Positions 29,241 through 39,169 are shown, counted from the first letter of the stretch. The stretch is DNA of 64,000 bases from an uncultured Tolumonas sp. (GCF_963678185.1 NZ_OY782757.1:3552501-3616500); one strand, 5' to 3'. The notes: generated by a model not told the origin, from the letters alone. Numbers and translations: made by a program.

Positions 29241-30235
29241 CGGCTGGAATCCTCCAGGTTCAGTGGGAAATGGCAATAAAACTGGTGTCCTTTACTTTGG
29301 GTCACGCCAGGCATCCGTACACACATTTTCTGTGCATAGGGGCAGCGCGGTCCAAGACGGCAACCAATAGGCAAATGCTGCAATGGTGGTATGGAGCCGG
29401 GCAGGGTGATCAGTGCTGATTTGTGCGGCAAATTTTGACTAAAATCCGGCAAAGCGTTCAATAGCGCATTGGTATAAGGGTGATGCGGATTTTTTAATAC
29501 TAATTCGCGTGGACCGGTTTCTACCATCTGACCGCAATACATCACACTGATGGTATCCGCCAGATTGGCGATCGCATTTAAATCATTACTGATCAACAAA
29601 ATGGTGGTGTGATTCACCACGTTCATTTTATCCAGCAGACGTAGAATTTGTGCCTGTGTGGTAGCTTCCATGGCGCTGATAGGTTCATCGGCGATCAGCA
29701 GTTTAGGTTTGACAGCGATAGCCATCGCAATCATCACTTTCTGGCAGATACCGTCAGAAAGCTCTAGTGGATAGGCATTCATGACTTTGTCATGATCTTT
29801 AACGCCGACGCGGTGCAATAACGCTTTGGCATGTTTTTTCCGCCAGAACGGCCATTGCCACCATTTTCCCTCAAACACCCGGCTTGGGATGACTTCCATG
29901 AGCTGATCACCCACCGGAATGGACGGGTCGAGACAGGATACGGGTTCCTGAAAGATCATGGCGATGTTATTTGATAGAAACTGACGGCGCTGGCGAGGTG
30001 TCAATTCGAGTAAGTTCACATCGCAGATCCGCAGGCGATCAGCCGAAACATGCCAGTTATCTTTAGTGATCCCTACCAGTGCTTTGGCAACCAGACTTTT
30101 GCCTGAACCGGACTCACCGACTAAACCACGAACTTCGCCTTCATTAATTGTCAGGCTGATTTTATCGACGACTTTGACTCGGCCTTGCGAGGTGTCGATC
30201 TCAATAGTCAGATTACGAATATCCAATAACGGCAT
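29237..30235 (-). CDS. sapD: Peptide ABC transporter ATP-binding protein SapD
   Basis: 332-residue ATPase; Walker A GESGSGKS at about 38-45, Walker [13 protein letters not shown], and a C-terminal Opp/Dpp-type extension with cysteines ([14 protein letters not shown]) as in oligopeptide-transporter ATPases that carry an Fe-S cluster. E. coli SapD is also needed for Trk potassium uptake. The TAATG overlap with sapC indicates translational coupling. Confidence 0.93.
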   Translation of the reverse strand: MPLLDIRNLTIEIDTSQGRVKVVDKISLTINEGEVRGLVGESGSGKSLVAKALVGITKDNWHVSADRLRICDVNLLELTPRQRRQFLSNNIAMIFQEPVSCLDPSIPVGDQLMEVIPSRVFEGKWWQWPFWRKKHAKALLHRVGVKDHDKVMNAYPLELSDGICQKVMIAMAIAVKPKLLIADEPISAMEATTQAQILRLLDKMNVVNHTTILLISNDLNAIANLADTISVMYCGQMVETGPRELVLKNPHHPYTNALLNALPDFSQNLPHKSALITLPGSIPPLQHLPIGCRLGPRCPYAQKMCVRMPGVTQSKGHQFYCHFPLNLEDSSR

Positions 30236-31128
30236 TATTCTAGTCCTTGTTGCAGTGCTTTACGCAGGCCTTCGCCGACCAGATTGGTGGCAACCACACT
30301 CAGCATGATGGCCAAGCCTGGTAGCGCAACATTCCACGGTGAGATATACGCAAGATCTAAACTATCTGCGAGCATGGTGCCCCATTCTGGTAATGGTGAT
30401 TGCGCACCGATGCCCAGAAAACAGACAGCACTGATATCGAGTATGGCGGCAGAGAGCCCTCGCGTGGTTTGCGTAACCAACACATCCAGAATGTTCGGTA
30501 AAATCGCGAGTCGCAGAATACGCCACGGTGTTGAACCATCAAGGCGGACCGCGATGATGTACTCTTTGCCGGCTATCTCTCGGACGGCATTAAATGAAGC
30601 TCGAATAAACTGCGGAATTAAAGCCAACGTGATGGCGAGCAGTGCATTTTCAAGGCTGGCACCCATCAGCGAAACCAGCACAATAGCCAGCAGCAAGGAA
30701 GGAACAGATAACAACACGTCCAGCATGTGGTGCAAGATGCTGGACATCAATCCACGCTGCATACCGGCCACAACCCCGATACCGGAACCAATTAACATAG
30801 CTAAGATACAGGCGGTCAGCGCACTACCAAAGGTCATTTGGGCGCCGTATAACAGACGTGATAACACATCCCGGCCTAAGTCATCGGTACCTAAAAAGTA
30901 GTGCAACGAGCCATTTTTTTCCCACGAAGGCGAGAGCAGCAGTGCATTGGCGTTTTGATCAAACGGATCATAACTGGATAACGATGGACCCAGCAAAGCC
31001 ATAGCAATAAAAAACGCAAACATCCACAAACCGGCCATGGCGCGCGAGTTTTGGCGAAACGTTTGCCATGTCTGTGCCAGCGGTGACGGTATGCGGATCT
31101 CAGGGTAAATTCTAACCTTGCTGGGCAT
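30235..31128 (-). CDS. sapC: Peptide ABC transporter permease SapC
   Basis: 297-residue inner-membrane permease, BPD_transp_1 (DppC-like) family. About six membrane helices; the ATPase-contact EAA loop is near [24 protein letters not shown]. The first helix ([15 protein letters not shown] region) matches DppC-type N-termini. It overlaps sapB by 17 bases. Confidence 0.92.
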   Translation of the reverse strand: MPSKVRIYPEIRIPSPLAQTWQTFRQNSRAMAGLWMFAFFIAMALLGPSLSSYDPFDQNANALLLSPSWEKNGSLHYFLGTDDLGRDVLSRLLYGAQMTFGSALTACILAMLIGSGIGVVAGMQRGLMSSILHHMLDVLLSVPSLLLAIVLVSLMGASLENALLAITLALIPQFIRASFNAVREIAGKEYIIAVRLDGSTPWRILRLAILPNILDVLVTQTTRGLSAAILDISAVCFLGIGAQSPLPEWGTMLADSLDLAYISPWNVALPGLAIMLSVVATNLVGEGLRKALQQGLE

Positions 31129-32074
31129 ACATCGCTTTCCTTTTAGCTGGGTAGAACAGAACGGTCAGTAATTCAGAAAAGACATTGATAACAATGAGCG
31201 TAATGGCTATTACCAGCATGCAGGCTAGAACAGCAGCAAAATCGCGGGCATTGATACTGCTCACCAGCCAGCGTCCTAATCCAGGCCATTCAAACATCTG
31301 TTCAGTAATAATGGCCGAGGTCACTATGGTGCCGAATTGCATACTCATCATCGGTAAGATGGGCGGTAATGCATTACGTAAACCATGCGTTAGAACGACA
31401 CTCCAGGTTGAACGTCCACGACTGAGTGCGGCTTTGATGTAGCTTTGTCCCATCACTTCACTGAGCGAACTGCGTACTAAACGGATCACCTCGGTGGTGG
31501 TAATCAAACCCAGTACACTTGCCGGTAATATCAGATGCTGCAGTGCATCCAATAATGCTGCTATTCGATAGGGTTTATCAGACAACCAGCAGTCAAGCAA
31601 ACTGAAGCCAGTCACCGGACGGATTTGATAAAGCAGGCTTAACTGTCCAGAAGAGGGGAACCAACCTAATTGCATCGCCAACGTCATGATCAATAACGTT
31701 GCCAGCCAATATATAGGGATCGAAAAACCCAATAAACTGAGATTGGTGATGATCATGTCAGGCCAATGATCGCGATATAACGCAGCCAACATGCCCAATG
31801 TAATACCAACAACGGTCGCCAGAAAAATCGCTGCCAAGGCTAAGCCTAATGTCGCGGGTAAATAAGCCAGCACGCTGTTTAACACAGGTTCACCGGTGAC
31901 GCTGGAAATTCCCCATTGACCTTGTAGGAAATTTTTGACGAACTCAAAATAGCCATTGATCAGATTTATTGAATTGTCGCTATCAATATGCCGATCCATG
32001 CCGTAGGCCAATAGACTCAGGATGAGTAACGTAAAGAACAATAAGCTTAAGCGGCGCAATGTGTAAATGAGCAT
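31112..32074 (-). CDS. sapB: Peptide ABC transporter permease SapB
   Basis: 320-residue DppB-like permease. It starts MLIYTLRRLSLLFFTLLILSLLAYGMDRH; the EAA loop is near YIKAALSRGRSTWSVVLTHGLRNALPP. It pairs with SapC to form the channel. It lies 3 bases after sapA. Confidence 0.93.
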   Translation of the reverse strand: MLIYTLRRLSLLFFTLLILSLLAYGMDRHIDSDNSINLINGYFEFVKNFLQGQWGISSVTGEPVLNSVLAYLPATLGLALAAIFLATVVGITLGMLAALYRDHWPDMIITNLSLLGFSIPIYWLATLLIMTLAMQLGWFPSSGQLSLLYQIRPVTGFSLLDCWLSDKPYRIAALLDALQHLILPASVLGLITTTEVIRLVRSSLSEVMGQSYIKAALSRGRSTWSVVLTHGLRNALPPILPMMSMQFGTIVTSAIITEQMFEWPGLGRWLVSSINARDFAAVLACMLVIAITLIVINVFSELLTVLFYPAKRKAMYAQQG

Positions 32075-32077
32075 AAC

Positions 32078-33691
32078 TTACTCCCGATAAGCCTTTTTAA
32101 ATGAAACACCACCGGTGGGTGGAATGACAATATTGTGCATATTGCGCCAGTAGGCACTCACCATCAACGCATGAGCCAGCGGGATCACAGGAACATACTG
32201 GTAGATCATTTCCTGACTGAGTTGGTATTCAAAGATCCGCTGTGATAAACGTTGAGTAGCTAACGCGTTATCCAGATGGGCATCAAACTCCTGATTACAC
32301 CAGCCAGAATAGTTATTACCCTCTTTCCCCATCGCTTCACAGCTGAGTAATGGGCGCAAGAAGTTGTCAGGATCGGCATTGTCTGCGGCCCATGACAATA
32401 AGGCTAAATCATATTTACCTTCTTGCAGGTTTGCACGCATGAGTACCCAGCGTGTTTCCAGCAGTTGTACATTGATCCCGATACGGGCTAGATCACCGCG
32501 GATCAATTGTGCCGTTTTTGATGCATCCGGGTTGTAGGTTTTGGCGATAGGTTGCACCCACATGGTGATATCAAAACCGTCCGGGTAACCGGCGTCCTTC
32601 AATAGCGCCCGTGCTTTGTCCGGATCATAATAATACTCATCCAGATTCGGGTGATGAGCCCAGGACGCAGGTGGTAACAAGCTGGAGGCTGTTTCACCAG
32701 TATCATAAAAAACAGCTTGTTGCAGATTGTCGCGGTTGATTGCCATGGCAATCGCTTGTCGGACGCGAATATCATTCAGCGGTTTCTGGCGGGTATTTAA
32801 TGCCAGATATGTGGTGTTCATATTGCTCTGAATATCTAAATCAGTGCGTGGGTTATTACGGATAAACGGTAATTGGCTGGCTGCGGGGGTCGCAATTACC
32901 TGACATTCACCGGTAAATAATTTTGCTAAGCGCTTAGAGGCACGAGGTGTGTAGTCGAAAACCAGCTGTTCCAGTTGAGGGGCTTTGTCCCAATAATCCG
33001 GATTTCTGCTTAGACGTAAATATTCATCTGGCCGTTGTTCCAGTAACTGAAATGGTCCGGTGCCAACGGGCAAATCGTCCATATCCTGCAAATCACCATG
33101 CTGGTGTTGCAGATAGTCACCGTATTCTGCGGATAAAATCACGGCGTAATCGCTGGCCAGTGTGGCCATAAACGAGGCATCTGGATGACGAAGGACAAAT
33201 TGCACCTGATAGTCGGTAACTTTCCTCACATCCTGCAAAACTTCGGCAAATTGCCGGTTATCAAAAAACGGATAACGCGTTCCGGAAACGGCATGAAACG
33301 GATGGTTTGAATCAAGAATGCGCTGAAAACTGAATACAACGTCATCGGCATTAAATAACCGTTGTGGGGTAAACCAAGCGGTATGGTGGAACGGTACATT
33401 CCGGCGTAAATTGAAGGTATAAACCAGACCATTACGGCTGATGCTCCAGTTGTCGGCTAAGGCGCCATCCAAGCGTTGGGTATCTGGATTGATTTCGATC
33501 AGTCGGTTGTAGACTTGTTGTGACAATGACGCAACAAAAGGGCTGGAGCCCAGGATCTGCGGATTTAAGTGTTGGCTGAAACTATCAACACAATAAACAG
33601 CGCCGCTGGTTTTGGCTGATTCGACAGGTTTGCAGCCGGTGAGCAGTAATATTACGGCTCCCAAACAGTGCATTAATGAAAAAAGTTTCAT
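32078..33691 (-). CDS. sapA: Peptide-binding protein SapA, lipoprotein form
   Basis: 537-residue substrate-binding protein (SBP_bac_5) of the Sap importer, implicated in resistance to cationic peptides and in haem or polyamine traffic in relatives. The N-terminus MKLFSLMHCLGAVILLLTGC has lipobox LTGC, so it should be lipid-anchored. E. coli SapA is exported with a plain signal peptide. Core motifs VGTGPFQLLEQRPDEYLRL and NMNTTYLALNTRQKPLNDIRVRQAIAMA are typical. The start at 33691 has GGATG upstream; ten upstream codons are open but unneeded. First gene of sapABCDF. Confidence 0.93.
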   Translation of the reverse strand: MKLFSLMHCLGAVILLLTGCKPVESAKTSGAVYCVDSFSQHLNPQILGSSPFVASLSQQVYNRLIEINPDTQRLDGALADNWSISRNGLVYTFNLRRNVPFHHTAWFTPQRLFNADDVVFSFQRILDSNHPFHAVSGTRYPFFDNRQFAEVLQDVRKVTDYQVQFVLRHPDASFMATLASDYAVILSAEYGDYLQHQHGDLQDMDDLPVGTGPFQLLEQRPDEYLRLSRNPDYWDKAPQLEQLVFDYTPRASKRLAKLFTGECQVIATPAASQLPFIRNNPRTDLDIQSNMNTTYLALNTRQKPLNDIRVRQAIAMAINRDNLQQAVFYDTGETASSLLPPASWAHHPNLDEYYYDPDKARALLKDAGYPDGFDITMWVQPIAKTYNPDASKTAQLIRGDLARIGINVQLLETRWVLMRANLQEGKYDLALLSWAADNADPDNFLRPLLSCEAMGKEGNNYSGWCNQEFDAHLDNALATQRLSQRIFEYQLSQEMIYQYVPVIPLAHALMVSAYWRNMHNIVIPPTGGVSFKKAYRE

Positions 33692-33851
33692 ACGACATCC
33701 GTGACTGATAGGCTGGGACAACCGCCACGATTGGCGTTGACCACGTCTAAGTGCTGATTATAACGCGAGTTATCCTTCAACGCTTGTCTGAGATGAAGTG
33801 CATTCTCTTACTGAATGAATGGGATAAAAAACATCAACGGTGGAGGTAGCT
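33692..33851. promoter_or_regulatory. Divergent sapA / ycjX intergenic region
   Basis: 160 bases containing promoters for both directions. ATAAC-GCGA-GTTAT (33760-33773) is a perfect 5-bp-arm inverted repeat near its middle. No promoter element could be assigned firmly. Confidence 0.35.
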
Positions 33852-35264
33852 GTGTTGCGGCGAGAACAATGGCTGAATTTGCAGCGAAAGGCGGATACGT
33901 TATGGCAACGGACGTGGGATCGCCATTTACGCTTAGCCGTCACGGGTTTGGCGCGCAGCGGAAAGACAGCTTTCGTTACTGCGCTGATCCAACAACTGGA
34001 ACAGGCGGGATTCAGCGCTAAATTGCCACATTGGCAAGTGTTGCAACAAGGCCGTTTACTCGGCGCTCAGCAAGTGATTCAAACCCATCATCACATTCCA
34101 ACCTTTGGGTATGCACAGGCGTTGTCGATGCTGGCATCTGATCCGCCACAATGGCCTGATCCAACCCAAACACTCAGTGAAATCCGCTTAGAACTCCGCT
34201 TTCGCAGCCAGCAGTTATTACGGCAAAAAATTGGCCATGATGTTTGCCGCCTGTATTTAGATATTGTCGATTACCCCGGCGAATGGCTGCTGGACCTACC
34301 GCTATTAGATCTGAGTTATGCGCAGTGGAGTGAACAGGTAAAAGAGCAGTTACAGTCATTATCTCGTCGCCAATTGGCAGAGACCTGGTTACAAGCGGGT
34401 AATAATTGGGCCGCAACTCAGCCATTTGCTGCAGTTGTTGATGAAGTAAAACACATCTCGACGTTGTATACCCAGTATCTGCATGATTGCCGGCAGCAGC
34501 TAGGTTTGCAGAGTATTCAGCCGGGGCGTTTTGTATTACCGGGGGAATTTGCTGGTGCGCCGTTATTGCAATTTGTGCCATGGGTTTGGGCGCAACCGGC
34601 GGAATCACCTGCGAGCGAGTCGCTGTATGGATTATTACAGTCACGTTTTGAAGCTTATAAAGAACATGTCGTAAAACCATTTTACCGCGATCATTTTTCC
34701 AGCTTTGACCGGCAGATCGTGCTGGTGGATTGTTTGCAGCCGTTAAAAACCAGCCGGGATGCCATCTATGATCTACGTGATACATTGGGCCAGTTATTAC
34801 AGAGTTTTCAATATGGTAATAGCCACTGGTGGCAGCGCTTGTTTTCGCCGCGCATTGATAAATTGTTATTTGTGGCAAGTAAGGCTGATCACATTACTCC
34901 AGAGCAACATCCGGCATTGCTGAGTTTATTGCGTGAGCTAGTGCACCCAGGGTTAGCCAGAGCTCGCTTTGAGGGCATTTCGCTGGAATGTATGGCGATG
35001 GCGGCCATTCGCGCCAGTGAATATCATCAGGTTGATTACAACGGGCAACCATTAACTGTGTTACATGGGGTGGATATGACTGGGCATGAGTTGGCGCTGT
35101 TTCCTGGTGTTATTCCGGCCCGTATTCCTGAACCAGATTTTTGGCAAAACGCTTCATTGCGATTAACCGATCTGCGGCCACCGGTTTGGCATAGTGCGCA
35201 AGCCAGACCGCATATTCGGTTGGATCAAGTGTTGGAATATTTGCTTGGAGACAAGATGCAATGA
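33852..35264 (+). CDS. ycjX: YcjX family P-loop protein
   Basis: 470-residue DUF463 protein with a GTPase-like fold: P-loop GLARSGKTAF near 32-41 and DIVDYPGEWLLDLPLL as the switch II equivalent. E. coli YcjX/YcjF lie beside the psp genes and respond to envelope stress; their biochemical role is not settled. The start is GTG at 33852 because GGAGG ends six bases upstream; the GTG at 33840 precedes that ribosome site and is unlikely. It overlaps ycjF by ATGA. It is divergent from sap, a synteny known from Vibrio and relatives. Confidence 0.9.
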   Translation: MLRREQWLNLQRKADTLWQRTWDRHLRLAVTGLARSGKTAFVTALIQQLEQAGFSAKLPHWQVLQQGRLLGAQQVIQTHHHIPTFGYAQALSMLASDPPQWPDPTQTLSEIRLELRFRSQQLLRQKIGHDVCRLYLDIVDYPGEWLLDLPLLDLSYAQWSEQVKEQLQSLSRRQLAETWLQAGNNWAATQPFAAVVDEVKHISTLYTQYLHDCRQQLGLQSIQPGRFVLPGEFAGAPLLQFVPWVWAQPAESPASESLYGLLQSRFEAYKEHVVKPFYRDHFSSFDRQIVLVDCLQPLKTSRDAIYDLRDTLGQLLQSFQYGNSHWWQRLFSPRIDKLLFVASKADHITPEQHPALLSLLRELVHPGLARARFEGISLECMAMAAIRASEYHQVDYNGQPLTVLHGVDMTGHELALFPGVIPARIPEPDFWQNASLRLTDLRPPVWHSAQARPHIRLDQVLEYLLGDKMQ

Positions 35265-36334
35265 AGCAATCGGCACCGATGTCTGATGTCAAAACGGCGG
35301 TTGAGATCCCTTTAGATTTATTAACGCCGAGCACGATAGCCAAGAGTGCAGCCCCAGTAGAAATCACGCCGGCACAGCTAGATGAATCATCTTTGTACAT
35401 TGAAAACGATGTTGAGTCAGAAAATACAGAATTACTTTCGAAACCAACTTCTGGTTGGCTACGTTGGGGCGCTGGTGGTGTATTTACTTTATCACTATTG
35501 GATGCGGGCGATTTTCTGTATCAGCAATGGTCGCAAAGTTACTGGTGGGGTGGCGCATGGTCTGCTGCTCTCGGTTGTTTGTTGTTAGGCGGCGGTGTGA
35601 TGCTAGGACGGGAATATCGTGTGTTACGTCGTTTGCGGCGTAATCTTCAATCTCGTCAACAAGCCGAGTTGCTAAGAGCTGAGCGACAGCATGGTAATGC
35701 GCTGGCTTTTTGCCGACAACTCGCTAACGAATTGCAATTGCAGCATTCAGCTACTTATCAACATTGGCTCGAGCATATCGAGCCTCATCATGATGACAGT
35801 GAAATACTGACTTTATTTAGCCAACTGGTGTTACGGCCATTAGATGATAAAGCGTTGCAACTGGTGCTGAAATCCAGCAGTCAGACGGCGTTGTTGGTGG
35901 CGGCAAGCCCATTGGCATTGGCGGATATGGTATTAGTGTTGTGGCGTAATCTGAAAATGCTGCGTGAAATTGCGGATATTTATCAGATCCACCTAGGGTA
36001 TTGGGGGCAGTTGCGGCTAATCCGTCAGATTTTACAAAATATGGTGTTTGCCGGTGCTGCTGAGCTGGTGACGGAATTAGGTACAGACTGGTTTAGTGCA
36101 GAATTAACCGCTAAGTTATCAGCAAAATTAGCGCAAGGGCTGGGCAGTGGTTTGTTATCCGCGCGTTTAGGCATTAATGCCATTCAGGCTTGTCGGCCAT
36201 TAACTCTGTTGCCGGATGAGAAACCTAAACTTTCGCAGATCAGAAAAGCTTTATTAAAACGATTAGGCGCCACAGTTAGCCATTTTTTTACGACTAAAAC
36301 GACCGATGAACAAAAAGATAAAACCGGCATTTAA
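35261..36334 (+). CDS. ycjF: UPF0283 membrane protein YcjF
   Basis: 357-residue inner-membrane protein (DUF697). An acidic N-terminal region (1-65) is followed by two membrane helices (about 66-84 and 96-113), a charged helix rich in Arg/Gln (RRLRRNLQSRQQAELLRAE), and a C-terminal hydrophobic domain (about 200-310). It accompanies YcjX. The stop codon lies inside the loop of the following terminator. Confidence 0.9.
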   Translation: MKQSAPMSDVKTAVEIPLDLLTPSTIAKSAAPVEITPAQLDESSLYIENDVESENTELLSKPTSGWLRWGAGGVFTLSLLDAGDFLYQQWSQSYWWGGAWSAALGCLLLGGGVMLGREYRVLRRLRRNLQSRQQAELLRAERQHGNALAFCRQLANELQLQHSATYQHWLEHIEPHHDDSEILTLFSQLVLRPLDDKALQLVLKSSSQTALLVAASPLALADMVLVLWRNLKMLREIADIYQIHLGYWGQLRLIRQILQNMVFAGAAELVTELGTDWFSAELTAKLSAKLAQGLGSGLLSARLGINAIQACRPLTLLPDEKPKLSQIRKALLKRLGATVSHFFTTKTTDEQKDKTGI

Positions 36335-36344
36335 AGCCGGTTTT
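36320..36344 (+). terminator. Terminator overlapping the ycjF stop codon
   Basis: AAAACCGGC-ATTTAAA-GCCGGTTTT; the TAA stop (36332-36334) is in the loop. Ribosomes ending ycjF would cover the hairpin, an uncommonly tight arrangement. Confidence 0.85.
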
Positions 36345-36367
36345 ATTAGGTTATGTTGAGCGATAGC

Positions 36368-37738
36368 TTAATCCAGTTGCACGGAACAAGGCAGTCGAAC
36401 GTGCATACATAAACCTCCCGTAGGGCGGTTATACGCAGAGATGGTTCCGCCATGTACTTCTATCGCGCGTTTCGTGATCGCCAAACCTAAACCATCGCCG
36501 GGATTATTATTACTGCGGAAAAAAGGCTGGAAAATAGAGGCTAAATTGTTGTCGGCAACCCCTGGGCCATTATCCGCAATTTCAATTACCAGCATATCAT
36601 CGAGTTCCTGATGGACTTCGATATCAATATGACAACCACGACCGGCGTGTTGCAGCGCATTACGGATCAGGTTATCAAAGGCGCGCAGTAATAATTCCCC
36701 ACGGCTTTGGATGATGATCCCTTCATGTAACGCATCATCCAGCTGTAGTTGAATTACACTGCCACTGTCTTTAGCTTCGAATTGAGCATCATCGACCAGT
36801 GATTTCAGCAACTCAATCAGGTCGATGTAGTCCTCTTTGGGCTGCGGAACACCGGATTCCATGCGGGCCAGCGTGAGTACTTCTCCGACTAAACTGTCCA
36901 GACGATGACATTCCTGTTCGATACGCTGCAGCATTTGCTCAGTCACTTCCGGTTTTTGCCGCATCAGACCAATCGCCAACTGCAGACGAGCCAGCGGGGA
37001 ACGCAAATCGTGGGAAACATCATGCAACAGTCGACGTTGCGCATCGATCAACTGCTTGAGTTTTTCTGCCATCGAGTCGGTATCTCGTCCCAATTCGGCA
37101 AATTCATCATACCGTTTTCCCATTTTCTGACTGACGTTAATGTTGAAGTCGCCTTTAGATACCGCCTTCAGACCATCTCGCAACGTTTCTATTGGCCGAG
37201 AAATTGATAAGGCTAATCGGCTACTGAATAGCAGACTCGTCAGCATTATCATAAAGAACAAAAATATTGGTGCGTCAAATAACTCAAAGATGACGTTGTA
37301 AGGGAATGGCGGCGGGCGCCGGATCAGATATATCCAGAAGACCTCGCCATCCGCCAGCGTGACTTTTTCCACACCCGGTGTATCGTTCGTTTTCTCTGTG
37401 ATACGTTTGGCTTCTAGCCAAGCTTTATCATTAATCGTCCGATCGAATAAGTCTTTACCATTTCTATCAACCACAAACGGGATCGGCATTCGTGGTACCT
37501 TCGCCCCCGAATTATTAAATAATTGTGGTTTGATAATCTCGGATAACAATTGTTTCCCGCCACTTTGCAGTGTCCGGGCTACGGGGTCTGTAATACCGTT
37601 CGGCCGTTCGCCGATCTCAACGACACTATAGGCCGTTTTGGCATCCTGATAGAGTGTGAGAATAATTCCTGTGCCGATCCCGCTTAACAAAATAGCGAGC
37701 CAGAAACTCAGCAATATTTTCCAGAAGATCCGGCGCAT
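36368..37738 (-). CDS. Sensor histidine kinase, CpxA-like
   Basis: 456-residue membrane sensor kinase. Two membrane helices (about 8-28 and 155-177) bracket a 125-residue periplasmic sensor; a HAMP domain (178-232) leads to the phosphorylated His243 in DVSHDLRSPLARLQ, and the ATPase domain has NLIRNAL (N box), DNGPGV (G1) and GDGLGLAI (G2). The SRPIETLRDGL and QRRLLHDVSHDLRSPL segments are like CpxA. The periplasmic part is not clearly alignable by eye to E. coli CpxA, so the stimulus is unknown. It is encoded 3 bases after the response regulator. Confidence 0.88.
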   Translation of the reverse strand: MRRIFWKILLSFWLAILLSGIGTGIILTLYQDAKTAYSVVEIGERPNGITDPVARTLQSGGKQLLSEIIKPQLFNNSGAKVPRMPIPFVVDRNGKDLFDRTINDKAWLEAKRITEKTNDTPGVEKVTLADGEVFWIYLIRRPPPFPYNVIFELFDAPIFLFFMIMLTSLLFSSRLALSISRPIETLRDGLKAVSKGDFNINVSQKMGKRYDEFAELGRDTDSMAEKLKQLIDAQRRLLHDVSHDLRSPLARLQLAIGLMRQKPEVTEQMLQRIEQECHRLDSLVGEVLTLARMESGVPQPKEDYIDLIELLKSLVDDAQFEAKDSGSVIQLQLDDALHEGIIIQSRGELLLRAFDNLIRNALQHAGRGCHIDIEVHQELDDMLVIEIADNGPGVADNNLASIFQPFFRSNNNPGDGLGLAITKRAIEVHGGTISAYNRPTGGLCMHVRLPCSVQLD

Positions 37739-37741
37739 TAA

Positions 37742-38431
37742 TTATTCCACCACCAACTGATAACCAATACCCCGGACGGTTTGAATCGGGGAGCGGCCAT
37801 CTTTGAGATTTCCCAATTTCTGACGCAAATTACTGACATGCACATCAATACTGCGATCGTAACGGGCTAATGGGCGACCCAGTGTGTGCATCGAGAGATC
37901 TTCTTTGCTGATGGTTCGACCGGCGCGACGACATAGCATTTCCAGCAGATTAAATTCAGTACTGGTTAAATCGAGCAAATTATCTTGCCATGCCGCACTA
38001 CGGCTGGCGGCAGAGATGGTAAGTGCGCCCACTTTCAGCGGTTGTAACTGACCAGGGTCTTGTTTATCTGGATCGGCGCGGCGCAAAATCGCACGAACAC
38101 GGGCGACCAGTTCACGTGGGGTGCAGGGTTTAGAGACATAATCATCAGCACCTAACTCCAGCCCAATGATACGATCAATATCATCCCCTTTGGCGGTGAG
38201 CATTAATACCGGTACATTACTGTGGATACGTAAACGGCGTAGCACATCGATCCCGGAGAGTTTTGGCATCATGACATCCAGCAATATCAGATCATAATCC
38301 CCACTCAAGGCTTCTTCTAAACCACTTTCACCATCATGGTACATCTGTACAGCAAACCCTTCATTGCTGAGGTATTGCCCCTGCATACTGCACAGCTCTA
38401 GATCATCATCAACCAACAAAATGCGGATCAT
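37742..38431 (-). CDS. OmpR-family response regulator, CpxR-like
   Basis: 229-residue regulator: receiver domain with acidic pocket DDD (8-10), phospho-Asp52 in LLDVMMPKLSG, and the SKP lysine near residue 102; the C-terminal winged helix (about 130-228) includes DLTSTEFNLLEMLCRRAGR and RSIDVHVSNLRQKLG. The phrase FNLLEMLCRRAGR and overall spacing are CpxR-like. A CpxR-type box lies 85-98 bases upstream, supporting this identity and autoregulation. First gene of a two-gene operon. Confidence 0.9.
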   Translation of the reverse strand: MIRILLVDDDLELCSMQGQYLSNEGFAVQMYHDGESGLEEALSGDYDLILLDVMMPKLSGIDVLRRLRIHSNVPVLMLTAKGDDIDRIIGLELGADDYVSKPCTPRELVARVRAILRRADPDKQDPGQLQPLKVGALTISAASRSAAWQDNLLDLTSTEFNLLEMLCRRAGRTISKEDLSMHTLGRPLARYDRSIDVHVSNLRQKLGNLKDGRSPIQTVRGIGYQLVVE

Positions 38432-38514
38432 GTAAACCTTCCTCTAATGACGTACAGCGACATGATACGGAGGCCACCAAACCGAACAATAGACTGTGCA
38501 GAGATATACTTATA

Positions 38515-38529
38515 TTTACGTAAAATTAC
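38515..38529 (-). promoter_or_regulatory. CpxR-type box upstream of the response regulator
   Basis: Minus strand GTAAT-TTTAC-GTAAA: two GTAAA-type half sites with five bases between, one mismatch to the CpxR consensus GTAAA-N5-GTAAA. Orientation and position fit autoregulation. Confidence 0.65.
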
Positions 38530-38551
38530 ATATTAAGTATTAAGTTCTGAC

Positions 38552-39169
38552 CTAAAGTGGCTTTTTGGCCAGGTTAATTTGCTGACGGAGTAGTGGCGCC
38601 AGCATATCGCGGATCAATGGCTGTGCCTTGGCTGTTGGGTGAATACCATCATTAAGCATTAATTCTGGCTTGGTGATGATGGACTCCAGGAAAAAAGGCA
38701 GTAATGGTGTCTTCGTTTCTTCCGCTAATTGAGGATAAATGGCTTCCAGTTTTGCAATATAAGCAGCCCCGTAATTACGTGGGATTTTGATTTGCATCAG
38801 TAGTGGTTTGCCGCCTTGTTGCTGAATAAGTTGAATGGTCTTTTTCAACGTTTGATAAGGCACTGCTGGTGGAAAACCACGAATACCGTCATTAGCGCCC
38901 AACTCAATTAATACCCAGTCGGGTTTGTGATGTGATAACAGGGCGGGTAAACGCGCCAAACCATCCTGTGTAGTACTGCCACTGATGCTACTGTTAATGA
39001 TGGTGACGGGAAATTTTTCTTCTTTCCATTGTTGTTGTAGTAACACTGGCCAGCTTTGTTCTGCGGCCATCATATAGCCTGCGCTCAGACTGTCTCCGAG
39101 TATTAATAGCGTGCTAGCATGGATAGAAAGTGAGCACATCGATAATAACATCAGCAGGATTCCTCTCAT
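38552..39169 (-). CDS. tesA: Periplasmic acyl-CoA thioesterase I / lysophospholipase L1
   Basis: 205-residue GDSL hydrolase with a signal peptide (MRGILLMLLSMCSLSIHA). Nucleophile Ser27 in GDSLSAGY; the SGNH Asn is in ELGANDGIRG and the Asp-His pair in DGIHPTAKA near residue 180. It hydrolyses thioesters, lysophospholipids and some esters in the periplasm. Its ATG (39169-39167) overlaps the ATG of the divergent ybbA by two bases; its AGAGG ribosome site lies inside ybbA. Confidence 0.95.
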   Translation of the reverse strand: MRGILLMLLSMCSLSIHASTLLILGDSLSAGYMMAAEQSWPVLLQQQWKEEKFPVTIINSSISGSTTQDGLARLPALLSHHKPDWVLIELGANDGIRGFPPAVPYQTLKKTIQLIQQQGGKPLLMQIKIPRNYGAAYIAKLEAIYPQLAEETKTPLLPFFLESIITKPELMLNDGIHPTAKAQPLIRDMLAPLLRQQINLAKKPL

